Source: Dendrolimus kikuchii
Lineage: Eukaryota > Arthropoda > Insecta > Lepidoptera > Lasiocampidae
DNA length: 64,000 nucleotides
Reading direction: 5' to 3'
Assembly (NCBI GenBank): GCA_019925095.2
Contig: CM034388.1
Coordinates: 27,968,934 to 28,032,933 of the forward strand
Shown here one piece after another: positions 14,501 to 22,169 of this stretch. The notes below the pieces were generated by a model. The model had not been told where the DNA came from, ran no database searches, and was given only the letters and a program-made list of their open reading frames with translations. The position numbers were made by a program, and so were the translations under genes. The number at the start of each line of letters is the position of its first letter. The first letter of the stretch is position 1.

Positions 14501-17358
14501 TTGCCTGATTAGCGTATGAGTATGGCAGCCACCATACCGTTCTGTATAAATTTAGGAACTGCAGCCCCGTCGCTACTAATGTGAAAACAAATGTCATTGC
14601 TTCAAAGAGCAGTGGTCCATCTTGTGGTATATACGGGAATGGTATGTGTTTCGGTGGAACAGGTCCATCGGCCAATTTGATGTCAGGCAAAGTCATACCA
14701 GTGGTGGTTGTGGTGGACAAACGTGTGGGACGTCCCACCCGTTTACCACCGTTCATTTCCTCCTCTGGTAACGGAAAAGCTCCCTGAAAAGTACAATAAC
14801 ACATTTTATCTATTGCGGTTAGGTCAAAAGCAACTCCAATAAATGTGCATGATAATGAAAGTGGTTGAAGAAAGGTTTTTGAAGAATTATTATAGAGTAT
14901 ATTAGAACTATACAAACATGTATAACACAGGTACAAATATAACTGAACACAACCAGTCCAAATACTTCAATAACAAAGTCCGTCACTAATAGATATTCCC
15001 GCTATGCACACACATCTCGCTTTGTTCGTGGTTTTCGCTCAAATGCTATTCTCTCCATTGGGACATTGCTTAATACTGCACAGATGCAATATGTCTGCCC
15101 AACCGTGTGGACCGAATTTCTTAGAATCAATCCGACACACCTGGCTAAAGAGTGACATTAAAGATTACAATACACAATGGGCTGTTTTCTAATCACACAT
15201 TTTAAACACAAAGTAAACATAAGACGTCCAAATGCCGAAAGGTAATAAAGCGTGTTTTTAAGGAATTAGAGATACCCACGGAAATTGATAACAAACTTCT
15301 TCATAACAAGATATCTCAGTCAATTCTAAACTGATTTTCACATTTTTTCTCTACTCCCAAGTCTATATTTCCAAGATAGTGTCATGGTCACCGAGTCAGG
15401 ATCTGGTGAGCAGATTCCAGGGATATTGAGAGTAACTATTACTTATTAAAGAATGATATGCACCCTAAATTTTGGGAAAAAAGCTTGTATACATTGTATA
15501 CATGTTGCTATTATATTTTCTAATATACATACATATATACATACATAACTTCATGCCAGTTCCCTTGCGGGGTAGGCACGAACAACAGAGCGCCAATTAG
15601 GTCCATTCTTACACACCATTTTCTAATATAATAGCTTAATCTTAATTTTTTATATGCATATTATGCATATATCTCTGTCAATTGTGGATCAATTAGGAAA
15701 TTTTTTTAAAGTGAAACTTCTATATACATGGATTTTTCTGTCACGAAAAAGCATTATGGCTGCGTGTAGGAGCAACATAAATTTAGACGATATGGTGAGA
15801 GGCGGCATAATTTAAGAGTAGACTATGGATGCGTTTTTTGGTTCCAGATCAAATGCAGTTTTTTTGTTTGATAAAATAAAATATATTTAAATAAAAAATG
15901 CATTCATTAAAATTTACCTAACCTAACGAAATCATAATTTGCAATAAACCTGCAAAAAAACGAAATGTGTTCTGGGAAACATAGTAGAAGTGAAACTTCA
16001 AAGGACAAGTGGAAAAACGAATGGTAACAGATAAGTGGCAAAATGAATTGCAACAAAATTTTCAAATTGGACAAGTACATTAACAAACTGCCCGTAAAAC
16101 TTAAAGATACAATTTTGTTGCAATTGGTTTTGCCCCTTATCCATTGCCATTCATTTTTCCACTTGTCCATTAAAGTTCTTTTCTTTATTCATAAGTATAT
16201 ACTTTTGAGGCCGTTACATGGTCACCAAGTCAGGATCTGGCGAGTGGACCCTAGAGAAAACGAGAGTAACCCTTATTAAAAAGCTCCAAAAGCTTACATT
16301 TTTTAAAAAAAAGCTTGTTTATATACACGGGCCAGTATTAAACTTTTTACAGGCGCTTAATTTTTTTGAAGGCATATTATGTAATATCTTGTCGTCAATT
16401 GTGGACTGATTTCCAAATATTTTTTTTTAACTCCCAAGATCAATAGCAACCTTTGTAGAAGAACATATACATCGAAGAGTGAGACGGCAAATTACAGGTA
16501 CAGTATCTACAGGTGCTTAATATATTATTTCTAAAACTATTGAAGTATTTGCATAACTAAAAAGTAAAAAAGATTTGTTTTAACAAAAACGAAACCAGCT
16601 TCACACTAAAAACCGAAAAATAAATATTTAACCGACTTCTATCTACAACATCTTGAAGTTGGTGTCAAGTAAAACATAAAATTACTATATTTTGTAAAGT
16701 TAAAAAAAACACAAGCCATCCATTTAAATTCGACAAAACCCTAAAATGATCATTTATGATTAAGTAAAGTATGTCGCCATAACAACCTTGAGTTGTGTTC
16801 TGGCATTAGTGACCAGGTTCCAGTTTCCCTTAAGAGAGCAGCAGCGCATTTGTAGCAACTTTGCTGTTGCCAGTGTCCATAGGCGATGGTAACCGCTTTC
16901 CATCAAGTGGGCCGTCTGCCTGTCTGCTGATCTCCGGCAATAAAAAAAAAGCACCAAATAAATAGTGATTTGCACTTAAATTTTGGTATTTCATTTGAAA
17001 TCACAGATAGACACTTCACACTTCCTCATCCCCAAATTCAGGTGAATTGATAATAAATTTTATCCCATTTCCAAATACTTAATGGTGACTAGCAAAATAG
17101 GATATGGATTTAATGTACCTTTTTGGACACTCCAACTGCCTTCTTAGACCCCTGCATTATCTTGCAGGCAATCGGCGGCAGCGGCCGCTTTATCAAAGGA
17201 TCTTTAATGATCTTCCGCCGTCTTGAGACGGCTGTGGATGAAGTGTTGCTAACTTGTGAATTCGCCCAGCGTCTCGCAAGGAGTATTGTCAAGCAGCCAA
17301 CAACAGCTGGTAAGAAGAATACGACAAAAGGGCCACTTTCATTTTCCGTACAACTCAT
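2324..17358 (-). CDS. TMEM39: Transmembrane protein 39 (TMEM39A/B family), eight exons
   Basis: Rebuilt exons on the minus strand are 17358-17119, 14783-14499, 13581-13442, 12020-11922, 11252-11030, 6738-6573, 4614-4472 and 2572-2324 (stop). All junctions are GT-AG and their phases agree, giving about 514 aa against roughly 490 in vertebrates. Family landmarks appear in order: a DGPLLFE-like segment followed by LYRTVWW, a segment beginning NFYLIDPHL, the soluble-loop stretch DTLRQDFNLRVKKILFNS, an LHLGRW motif, and the C-terminal LFINYYTLFKMLRDY. Most exons carry strongly hydrophobic membrane segments. TMEM39 proteins are multi-pass ER membrane proteins linked to secretory cargo export, lipid-kinase traffic and autophagy; that role is family knowledge, not visible here. 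Introns hold LINE, SINE and Helitron insertions. The first exon is the least certain part. The gene is divergent from LYRM2. Confidence 0.9.
2806..3613 (-). mobile_element. Helitron-like element, long and degraded
   Basis: On the minus strand the 3' end reads a GC-rich hairpin (CCCGTGCGAAGCCGGG), then CTAG at 2809-2806. The other end resembles the usual TAATATTATAAAG start. The internal 2930-3080 block is GC-rich and unlike shorter family members, so it may be captured sequence. It lies in the last TMEM39 intron. Confidence 0.55.
3625..3720 (+). repeat. LINE 3'-tail repeat (family M), copy 1
   Basis: Contains CTGGAAGAGATCGCTTT and ends GTGCAATAAAGTGTTATC followed by short tandem TATC/TATG units. 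Other copies begin near 3785, 12150, 22003, 34375, 41010 and 42375. The terminal AATAAA and short-repeat tail suggest the 3' end of a LINE. Confidence 0.5.
3785..3905 (+). repeat. LINE 3'-tail repeat (family M), copy 2
   Basis: Reads GGTTGCCTGGAAGAGATTGC then GCGATAAGGCCGCCTATTG, shared with the other family M copies. No coding part remains. Confidence 0.5.
4472..4614 (-). CDS. TMEM39: TMEM39 exon 7
   Basis: 143 nt with acceptor CTACAG|ATGGC and donor CCAT|GTACGT. It is very GC-rich. The frame GSCEVQPWSGGRLWARGARV continues through LGVPYVAAAP to KHHRFH, aligning with the conserved W-x(3)-WP-x-G, P-Y-x-V-A-x-P and HARF stretches of vertebrate TMEM39A. Exon 6 ends in G and this exon starts AT, giving a GAT codon. 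Confidence 0.9.
4709..4991 (+). mobile_element. LINE with (TATG)n tail (family B), 5'-truncated, with target-site duplication
   Basis: The open frame, from about 4704 to the stop at 4976, is the C-terminal end of a non-LTR retrotransposon protein (FGHVERMHDERMTKQIYN, RGRPRHTF, ending YPARELA). The tail is tandem TATG. A 13-bp direct repeat TAATTGATATGTT flanks it at 4696-4708 and 4992-5004. It sits in the TMEM39 intron between exons 6 and 7. Confidence 0.85.
5040..5310. repeat. Interspersed repeat K, copy 1
   Basis: Matches 33676-33975 over most of its length: AGGCCTTTAAGCCAGA, GGCCACATTTG, CACATAATTACTACTCAAAA and TTCAGTTCCCGCCAAAAAC occur in the same order. No coding content. Probably a MITE or SINE; its ends were not resolved. 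Confidence 0.55.
5328..5645 (+). mobile_element. Retroposon A, copy 1
   Basis: A ~310-bp element whose sense strand runs from a GTGCAGGAACGG-type start (degraded here) to GTCTGCTGAACTCCTGCAATAAAAA. This copy has a small internal duplication of GGTAGGGCATTTGC and ends in an AT microsatellite. Confidence 0.75.
6316..6571. repeat. Minisatellite, eight 32-bp units, abutting a TMEM39 splice donor
   Basis: The phrase CCTAAGATAATGACGG starts at 6316, 6348, 6380, 6412, 6444, 6476, 6508 and 6540 with exact 32-base spacing. The ninth start, at 6572, is the exon 6 donor itself. On the gene strand each unit reads TTAG|GTCAGTGATAC, which resembles the real donor ACAG|GTCAGTGCTAC. Confidence 0.95.
6573..6738 (-). 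CDS. TMEM39: TMEM39 exon 6
   Basis: 166 nt with acceptor TTTCCCCAG|TCG and donor ACAG|GTCAGT. It encodes SYLYYEVYAASQQ, a helix and LHLGRWSQDN. It is GC-rich compared with its surroundings. The donor is the first of a series: the intron begins with eight 32-bp repeats that each contain a similar AG|GTCAGT site. Confidence 0.92.
7225..8078 (+). mobile_element. LINE family B, reverse-transcriptase part, 3'-truncated
   Basis: A 305-aa open frame without its true start covers the RT palm: IGVRQGCVLSALLF (B motif), LLYADDAVLLAES (the YADD catalytic box), a thumb-like region with YGSESWVWKREHES, and the tail GRPRHTFHDQ. The 3' end and TATG tail are missing, which is unusual for LINE copies and suggests a later deletion. 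The homologous C-terminal ends occur at 4709, 9515 and elsewhere. Inserted in TMEM39 intron 5. Confidence 0.88.
8415..9075 (+). pseudogene. RTE/BovB-like LINE, C-terminal RT fragment with one nonsense codon
   Basis: Two open stretches in one frame, separated by a single TAA at 8679-8681, give about 218 aa: QFKYLGSVLS, IIRPVLLYGSEAW, MLRWMCGVTRRDRVRNS, LRWYGHVLRRP, GRRGRPKKCWLDVVKDDM. Such text is typical of RTE-type elements. The 3' end is GGATGATGATGATGG, a short-repeat tail. The 5' side is truncated. Confidence 0.85.
9130..9310 (-). repeat. LINE family J fragment
   Basis: Minus-strand remains of the same LINE end seen at 29385-29850 and 39590-39735: GATGGTTGGATCGTGTGAGG, CTGTCAGAATAGAGGAG, then the 3' untranslated part. 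A CT-repeat adjoins it. Confidence 0.55.
9515..9924 (+). mobile_element. LINE family B, 5'-truncated, with target-site duplication
   Basis: Open frame from about 9525 to the stop at 9900: CGVTLADRVRNTEVRKRVGL, FGHVERMHDDRMTKQIYN, ending YPARELA, then a TATG tail. The direct repeat ACCACACCAGT flanks it at 9504-9514 and 9925-9935. Confidence 0.88.
9969..10480 (+). mobile_element. LINE family D, C-terminus with a C2H2 zinc finger
   Basis: A 142-aa open frame starts in RT-like text (QLRWCGHVVRMKDTRMPKA), continues through YRDVLKRHLSACDIP and REWRNSIDKAV, and ends in a C2H2 finger: YCAPC then 12 residues to H and a further H. The stop is at 10394. A degraded relative is at 45215-45350. Confidence 0.8.
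10630..10950 (+). mobile_element. Retroposon A, copy 2
   Basis: Starts ATCCGTGCAGGAACGG and ends CTGCTGATCTCCTGCAATAATAATAATAAT. The internal open frame (MQERRKNTISCGRAAC) is present but diverged. In TMEM39 intron 5. Confidence 0.85.
11030..11252 (-). CDS. TMEM39: TMEM39 exon 5 (soluble loop)
   Basis: 223 nt with acceptor TTTACAG|GGCTG and donor CACAG|GTGTG. It carries the large hydrophilic loop with the family signature VRAEVDTLRQDFNLRVKK followed by ILFNSVVGAYYSSFIPCCF. Confidence 0.93.
11922..12020 (-). CDS. TMEM39: TMEM39 exon 4
   Basis: 99 nt with acceptor TTTACAG|GATG and donor TATCC|GTAAGT. It is almost wholly one hydrophobic helix ending LCYP, matching the LGYP position of vertebrate TMEM39A. 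The split codon CC|G gives Pro. Confidence 0.92.
12150..12470 (-). repeat. LINE-tail family M, split by a Helitron
   Basis: The halves 12150-12209 (CTCTTTATTGTAAAGCAATAC) and 12409-12470 (TATGCACAAAGGGCAGTCTTA) together match the uninterrupted copy at 42375-42490. The gap is the element at 12210-12408. Confidence 0.6.
12210..12408 (-). mobile_element. Short Helitron-like element, 199 bp
   Basis: Minus-strand 5' TCTTATACTAATATATAAAG; 3' a CGCG hairpin then CTAG. The flanks are A before and T after, the Helitron target. Same family as 30461, 39309 and 51420. Confidence 0.75.
12581..12658. repeat. Inverted repeat, 25-bp arms
   Basis: GTTTTAACAGTTTTAAGCGC... (12581-12605) pairs with 12634-12658 with one mismatch. 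The same end sequence occurs once, not inverted, at 37450-37560 and 51950-52075. Confidence 0.8.
12933..13117 (+). mobile_element. LINE family B 3' end with 14-bp target-site duplication
   Basis: From CGTGTACTAGCAGAAGG to YPARELA-stop and a TATG tail. ATGAAATATACATT flanks it at 12919-12932 and 13118-13131. In TMEM39 intron 3. Confidence 0.88.
13442..13581 (-). CDS. TMEM39: TMEM39 exon 3
   Basis: 140 nt with acceptor TTTTCAG|AATTTC and donor GCCAG|GTAAAC. It encodes NFYLIDPHLVAF, then a helix and a basic loop. The final AG joins the first G of exon 4 to make an Arg codon, as in the family's ISAR-like position. Confidence 0.92.
13713..14017 (-). mobile_element. Retroposon A, copy 3
   Basis: Minus-strand copy; the poly(A) side is the TTTTTTTATTGCAGG at 13713. 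Several substitutions, including near the 5' end (TTGTTGCACAGAG instead of CCTGCACGGAT). In TMEM39 intron 2. Confidence 0.85.
14499..14783 (-). CDS. TMEM39: TMEM39 exon 2
   Basis: 95 codons, phase 0 at both ends. The acceptor is TTTTCAG|GGAGC and the donor ATG|GTAAGG. A polar leader with a run of five threonines is followed by the family-diagnostic GPLLFE segment, the first conserved membrane helix and LYRTVWWLPYSY. Confidence 0.92.
15538..15617 (-). mobile_element. LINE family B 3' end, 80 bp, with 13-bp target-site duplication
   Basis: A very short copy holding the (CATA)n tail and CCAGTTCCCTTGCGGGGTAG. ATTTTCTAATATA flanks it at 15525-15537 and 15618-15630. In TMEM39 intron 1. Confidence 0.85.
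15700..15845 (+). repeat. Interspersed repeat L, copy 1
   Basis: TTTTTCTGTCACGAAAAAGC, GAGAGGCGGCATAAT and GACTATGGATGCG. Matches 18828-18930 and, inverted, 28640-28785. No coding content; probably a MITE. Confidence 0.55.
16767..16951 (+). mobile_element. Retroposon A, copy 4, 5'-truncated
   Basis: Begins AGTATGTCGCCATAACAACC and ends CTGATCTCCGGCAATAAAAA. The first ~130 bp are missing. Confidence 0.8.
17119..17358 (-). CDS. TMEM39: TMEM39 candidate exon 1 (N-terminus with one membrane segment)
   Basis: An 80-codon open stretch from ATG at 17358 to a good donor (AAG|GTACAT) in phase 0, which fits the phase-0 acceptor of the next exon. It encodes a short polar start, a hydrophobic helix (about residues 9-26, ending ARRW), then a basic region with SRRRK and KDPLIKRPLPP. 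The vertebrate N-terminus that I know lacks this helix. It may therefore be a lineage-specific N-terminus or the end of another short membrane-protein gene. An alternative in-frame ATG lies just upstream of exon 2. Confidence 0.5.
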
Positions 17359-17911
17359 CACTTACATGTTAAATTTGTTTTTTAATAGAATCACAATGTT
17401 TATTGTTAGATTTGAAATAGTTTATATCGACAGATAAATGCAGATTCAGTAATCAGCAGTCGGTATCCCGTAGAGAATGACGACAATCACGAAATCAACA
17501 TTATTTTCAAATGTCAATTATTTACGTCAAATAATAGTCAATGTCATAGCTGATTATTTTTTTTTTTTAATATTTATGGATCATAGGTGATTACTTTGTA
17601 CGTTGCCATAGAAAAAAATTCTTACGGCATAGTAGCAAAGCATCTTAACCTAGAAAGGTCTCATTTAACCCTTAGTATAATTATCGATATGCCAAAAAGC
17701 CGCAAGACTAACATTATCACTATCTCGTAATATACCAAGAAAATATACCCATTTCATACAAATCATACAACTTCTATATAAACAGAGTGAGACAACAACA
17801 CAATTAACGATCACGTGCACAAACGCGATCTGCACTCTTATCGCGGACACATATGTGCTAATAGTGAGCTAAAGGTTTAACACTTCTTTTATTCTAGTTT
17901 CCTAGCTCTAA

Positions 17912-18108
17912 ACTGATGTGGGATGGGGTATAGTTATACGGCACATTTATTTATTATGAACACATCCGAACTTTTTAATATAGGTTTGAAGGCTAAGGCG
18001 CCTTAGCTTTCGTGGTTATTTTTTTTTTATAACCACCCAAAGTTATCTTATATTTCAAATAATAAATAAATATGCCGTATAATTAAACCGCACCCCTGAT
18101 GTGTGGGG
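17912..18108. mobile_element. Foldback MITE between TMEM39 and LYRM2
   Basis: The left arm (GATGTGGGATGGGGTATAG, then TATACGGCACATTTATTTATT) matches the reverse complement of the right arm, ending GCACCCCTGATGTGTGGGGG, over about 45 bp with a few mismatches. The centre has a perfect 16-bp palindrome GCTAAGGCGCCTTAGC near 17992. It lies in the shared upstream region of two divergent genes. Confidence 0.6.
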
Positions 18109-18545
18109 GTTTCTTGTAGTAGATTGAAAAATTACTTTTTCCACAATAATGCCAATGACAAATAATAAATTGCTTCTCATTTTCTTGATTTATTACACTA
18201 ATTTTTTGGACATGGACTCAAACTTCGACGATCAAGCATTACAAGCATTTGGGCGTCAGTTCTTCGTTTTTTTTCTTCGCTTCGGTAAATAACTCAACTT
18301 GAAAGATTTAAGTAGTATGCATAGTAGTCTGCGACTGTTAAGAATGTCACCTCGTCGGACTTTTGTAACGTCAAATCGTTTGACAGATAAAATATAAATA
18401 GGCCTTTTCTAATTCAAAAACAGCTGATCAAACTTTATCAGTTTCAAAGTGTAATTGTGTATTATATAAATGATTAACAACTTGAAATGCACATTTGTTT
18501 TACAATTGAAATACAACATACAATCAGTAATAGTCTGACGCCAAA

Positions 18546-19963
18546 ATGTCTAAGCTTCAAAAAAGTGCACTGAGTTTAAAACAGGTGATTACGACAGAAC
18601 TTCTAAGCTAGTTTAATTTGATGAAATTTTTAAAACTCAATAGTTTCTTGAGTTATTATAGTATATTAATAGACAAAGTAAGTTATGAACTTTTTACATT
18701 AAAGAGAATGAAAACAAACTTTTAATACTACTCTTTAATAATTTGCAAAACTCAAGATTTCGTGGGACACGTAACCACTGTTTCCGAGGACGAATTTATT
18801 TACTAAATAAAATATTTTCAGTATAAGTTTTTCTGTCACGAAAAAGCGTTACGGCCGCGTGGAGGAGCGGCATAAATTTAGACTAGACGTGGTGAGAGGT
18901 GGCATAATGAGTATACTATGGATGCGTTTTTTTTATTAATTTAAATCTCGAACCGAAAATTTCTTTACATAGAGTAATGTAAACAAATAGTACAAAAAAT
19001 AGCTTAAGGCTATTTTTTCATATATATTCATCCAAGTTTACCTGTTTACTACTATACCAATCCTAGAGACTTTTAACTCATTGGTATCACCTCTGGTGTT
19101 GCCAATGTTATAATCGATGGCATGGAAAAATGATAGTATTTCTCTGCCATAATAATGGTAATGACTTTATGTCAGGTGGGCTAGCTGCCTGTTTACCTGC
19201 TTCAGGCAATAAAAATTATCTTACTAGGATATGCTTGCAACTTCATCCACACTTGACTTGAAATACCTGTGACATAATGTGCCACAGTATTTAAAAAAGA
19301 ATGTAAGCAATGTGAAACCTGTGCCGGAATAAGCCAATCAAACCACTCCGGGGAAAATTGCTGCAATAAAAAATATTACACATTTTATTACATAAAATTT
19401 GCTATTGACCAGTGAATCAGCCACATTGGAATTCAATTTTTCTTTTAAATCTGGTCATATAAAATCATTTTCAGAAAAATTCCCAGGATAAAAAGTAGTG
19501 CAGGTTTTAAGTCTTAAGAATTTGCTGTGAAACAGCAAGAACCACCTTGTAATTGGCCTAGTAGTTTTTGTGTGAATTTCAAACAAACAAACAAGAAATA
19601 TTAAAAAATCCATTGCGTTCTCCATCGTTTATATAGTATATGCCAGTTCTTTTTTTTTATTTAGTAATATAAATTTTATAATATTATAAATATTTGAATA
19701 TGGTATTTCAAAAGGCATTTATCAAACATATTATTTTACAGTTTTTACTACGTCAAGAGGTACTAAAGTTATACAGGGATATATTTAGGACAATCAAACA
19801 AGTCCCTGATGAAAAAACACGAATGGAATTAAAAGAATGGGCCAAAACGGATTTCAAGAACAATAAACACCATACTGATGAAACAGCAATTAAATCAATG
19901 TTGCACTATGGAAAGAAATCATTGAAGGACTTGCAGAATTCATTAGCCTTGAGTAAAAGCTGA
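18546..19963 (+). CDS. LYRM2: LYR motif-containing protein 2 (LYRM2), two exons
   Basis: Exon 1 is 18546-18584 (ATG to CAG|GTGATT, 13 codons). Exon 2 is 19742-19963 (acceptor TATTTTACAG|TTTTTACT, 73 codons plus TGA). Both are phase 0, so the protein has 86 aa; human LYRM2 is 88. The LYR tripeptide is at about residues 23-25 within RQEVLKLYRDIFRTIKQVP, followed by ELKEWAKTDFKNNK and a C-terminal LALSKS, all matching LYRM2. The family acts in the mitochondrial matrix with acyl carrier protein and is linked to complex I assembly (family knowledge). The in-frame ATG at 19700 belongs to intron and is not the start. TMEM39 is divergent, with about 1.2 kb between the two start codons. Confidence 0.93.
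18828..18930 (+). repeat. Interspersed repeat L, copy 2 (LYRM2 intron)
   Basis: TTTTTCTGTCACGAAAAAGC, CGTTACGGCCGCGTGGAGG and GGTGGCATAATG, as in copy 1. Confidence 0.55.
19087..19216 (+). repeat. Old retroposon tail related to family A (LYRM2 intron)
   Basis: CTCTGGTGTTGCCAATG, then CAGGTGGGCTAGCTGCCTG and CTTCAGGCAATAAAAATT. A diverged relative of the 3' end of retroposon A. A second tail of this type is at 50335-50455. Confidence 0.5.
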
Positions 19964-19993
19964 CAAATGTTGTGTGAGCATTGATGACTAAAT

Positions 19994-19999
19994 AATAAA
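19994..19999 (+). promoter_or_regulatory. Poly(A) signal of LYRM2
   Basis: AATAAA 30 bases after the LYRM2 stop codon. Confidence 0.7.
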
Positions 20000-20040
20000 A
20001 CATATTCAATTAAATCTATCAGAGAATCTCCAACTATTTG

Positions 20041-20306
20041 ACGGCCTCTGTGGTTGAGAGGGTTAAGCCTTTGCCGGCCTCTGTGGTTGAGCGGGTTAAG
20101 CCTTTGCCGGCCTACCTCACTGCAATGTATAGGCTCTGGGTTAGATTCCTTGTATAGTAAATTTCGGAAACATATTTTCTCCGTTATTTACTATGGTCTG
20201 GATGTCTGGAAACCACCCCAGAGTAGTCTGTTGTATATTACCCATAACACAAGCGTAACTTGCTTAATTTGGGGATATACAATATGTGTGTTTGTCTGCC
20301 GAATTA
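20041..20306 (+). mobile_element. tRNA-derived SINE (family T) with duplicated head
   Basis: Pol III A-box-like TGGTTGAGCGGG and a weakened B box (GGGTTAGATTCC) at the usual spacing, then the tRNA-unrelated body TAGTAAATTTCGGAAAC ... GTGTTTGTCTGCCGA. The first 33 bp (CGGCCTCTGTGGTTGAG...) occur twice in tandem. Confidence 0.8.
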
Positions 20307-20620
20307 TTTTTTATTGCAGGAGATCAGCAGACAGGCAGATGGCCCACTTGATGGAAAGCGGTTACCAACGCCTATGGACATTTGCAACACCAAAGGTGCT
20401 ACAAATGCGCTGCTGCTCTCTTAAGGGAGACTGGAACCTGGTCCCTAATGCCGTAACACAACTCAAGGTTGTTATGGCGACATACCTTAGACCAGGGGTG
20501 GTAGCCATCCAGTCGGGCAAATGCCCTACCACCTGGCTGTGGGTTGTTTTGTCCCCTCTTACGACAGGCCGTGCGGCCGCAGGAAATTGTATTCTTTCTC
20601 CGTTCCTGCACGGATATTAT
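20307..20620 (-). mobile_element. Retroposon A, copy 5
   Basis: A minus-strand near-full-length copy directly following the SINE body. The poly(A) side is TTTTTTATTGCAGG and the 5' side CCTGCACGGAT. Confidence 0.88.
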
Positions 20621-20639
20621 TATTATTATTAAATATAAG

Positions 20640-21130
20640 ACAAGCTTTACACATATGGCATAAGTGTTAGTGATATAGTTATCACTGACTGGATACAAAG
20701 CATTGAGCTGATGACAACAATAACACTGATACCATTATGTAGTAGGTGTAAAGGTCTTTTGGATCGTATTTGCCAAATCTGTACCTACTAGTATGGGGAC
20801 TCCCTTATATAAGAGCCTTAACAGGGTTTTAAAAGTAATTAAAATTGAGATTATAAAACCATACAAACAAACCCACATAGAGATGATAATTGCCAAGTTT
20901 TATTTTGCCAAAGTGGCTAGAGTATCTTAAAATGCTTTTTTCTTAAAAGATTAATTGTGCATGAAATTGGACTATTACTTTGCTTTATTGTTAAAATAAA
21001 TATTGGAACAGTTTTCTTTATTCACGTGTTTTACCACATGTTATGTGATAATAAGTATAGAATTATTCAATTCTAATCATAAAAATTAAAGGCTTTGAGT
21101 CTAGAGAAATATTAATTTTAAGGCTTAATA
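20640..21130. other. AT-rich spacer, nothing recognised
   Basis: No open frame with family resemblance and no match to the repeat families of this window. Confidence 0.4.
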
Positions 21131-21143
21131 TTAGTGTTTGTTT

Positions 21144-21345
21144 AATGTTTATATTAAACGAGTCCTGGAGTGGAGACCGCATCTCGGTAAACGTAGTGTC
21201 GGATGCCCTCCAGCCCGATGGACCGACGACCCATGCAAGGTCGCCAGTAGGCGCTGGCTGAGGAAATCGGAGGACAGGGATGAGTGGCGCCGTCTCGGGG
21301 AGGCCTACTTCCAGCAGTGGACTGCAAATGGCTGATGACAAATGC
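21144..21345 (+). mobile_element. LINE family E, C-terminal fragment
   Basis: An open frame of about 60 codons reads RVLEWRPHLGKRSVGCPPAR, WTDDPCKVASRRW, EWRRLGEAYFQQWTANG then TGA. This is the typical extreme C-terminus of an arthropod endonuclease-reverse transcriptase. The tail GCTGATGACAAATG follows. Confidence 0.8.
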
Positions 21346-22002
21346 TTATATATCATACATTGTATATATGCAAGCAAATTAATTTTTTATTGCAGGTTTG
21401 TTTGTTTACTAATGGGACTGATTTCAGTAACAATGAGAGCAATTATTGAAACTATTGTTTCCAGTCTAGTCTAGGTATTGAACACAGGACTTTTAGATTA
21501 TAGCGAGGAAAGTAATTTAACAATCAGACTATGTTTCAGCTTAAGAAATTGTTATTTTATTAATAATTATGTATAAGGAATATTTAAAAATAAAATTATG
21601 AAAGTTGTACAAAATTTTTATTGGATCCATCATATACCTAAACATATAAATTAATTAACTACCTACATATCTAAACGCATAACAATAAATTAATAATTCA
21701 CTATTTACATAAAGAAATAATAACAACGGGTCGTGAATCACTGAAAATCATTCTTGATCACTATGAAAGAAAACAATTTTAATATTTTTATTCATAAAAT
21801 ATCAAAATAAATATAACTTCAGTGATAATTTAGAACAACACTCATGACGAGATTGAGACAAGCTATTTACATGTACAGATAAATTAGCTTCAAGATGTTT
21901 TTGTGTTTGTAGTAAGTAGTGGTATGGTCAGCACATAAATTAACTAATACTTTTTATATATTTTTATAGGCAGGTACTTAATATGAAACTTAGAGAGAGA
22001 GA

Positions 22003-22145
22003 GAGAGAAATAACTCTTTATTGCACACCAAAACATACAAATTACAAAAACAGACCATATTTATAATATTTTCTAGTTGATACAATAGGCGGCCTTATTG
22101 CTCTAAAGCGATCTCTTCCAGGCAACCTAAATCAAAAACAAATTT
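22003..22145 (-). repeat. LINE-tail family M, minus copy
   Basis: AACTCTTTATTGCACACC (complement of the AATAAA end) through GGCGGCCTTATTGC and GCGATCTCTTCCAGGCAACC. A GA microsatellite is at the 3' side. Confidence 0.6.
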
Positions 22146-22169
22146 GAATCAGGCAATGTAGGTGGTGCA

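Noticed and set aside
17108..17437. 104-codon plus-strand frame
   Set aside because: Antisense to the candidate TMEM39 exon 1.
19694..19741. Upstream extension of LYRM2 exon 2 to the in-frame start
   Set aside because: It begins with TTG (ATG at 19700) and is followed by a clear acceptor at 19740-19741. Exon 1 at 18546 gives the better family match.
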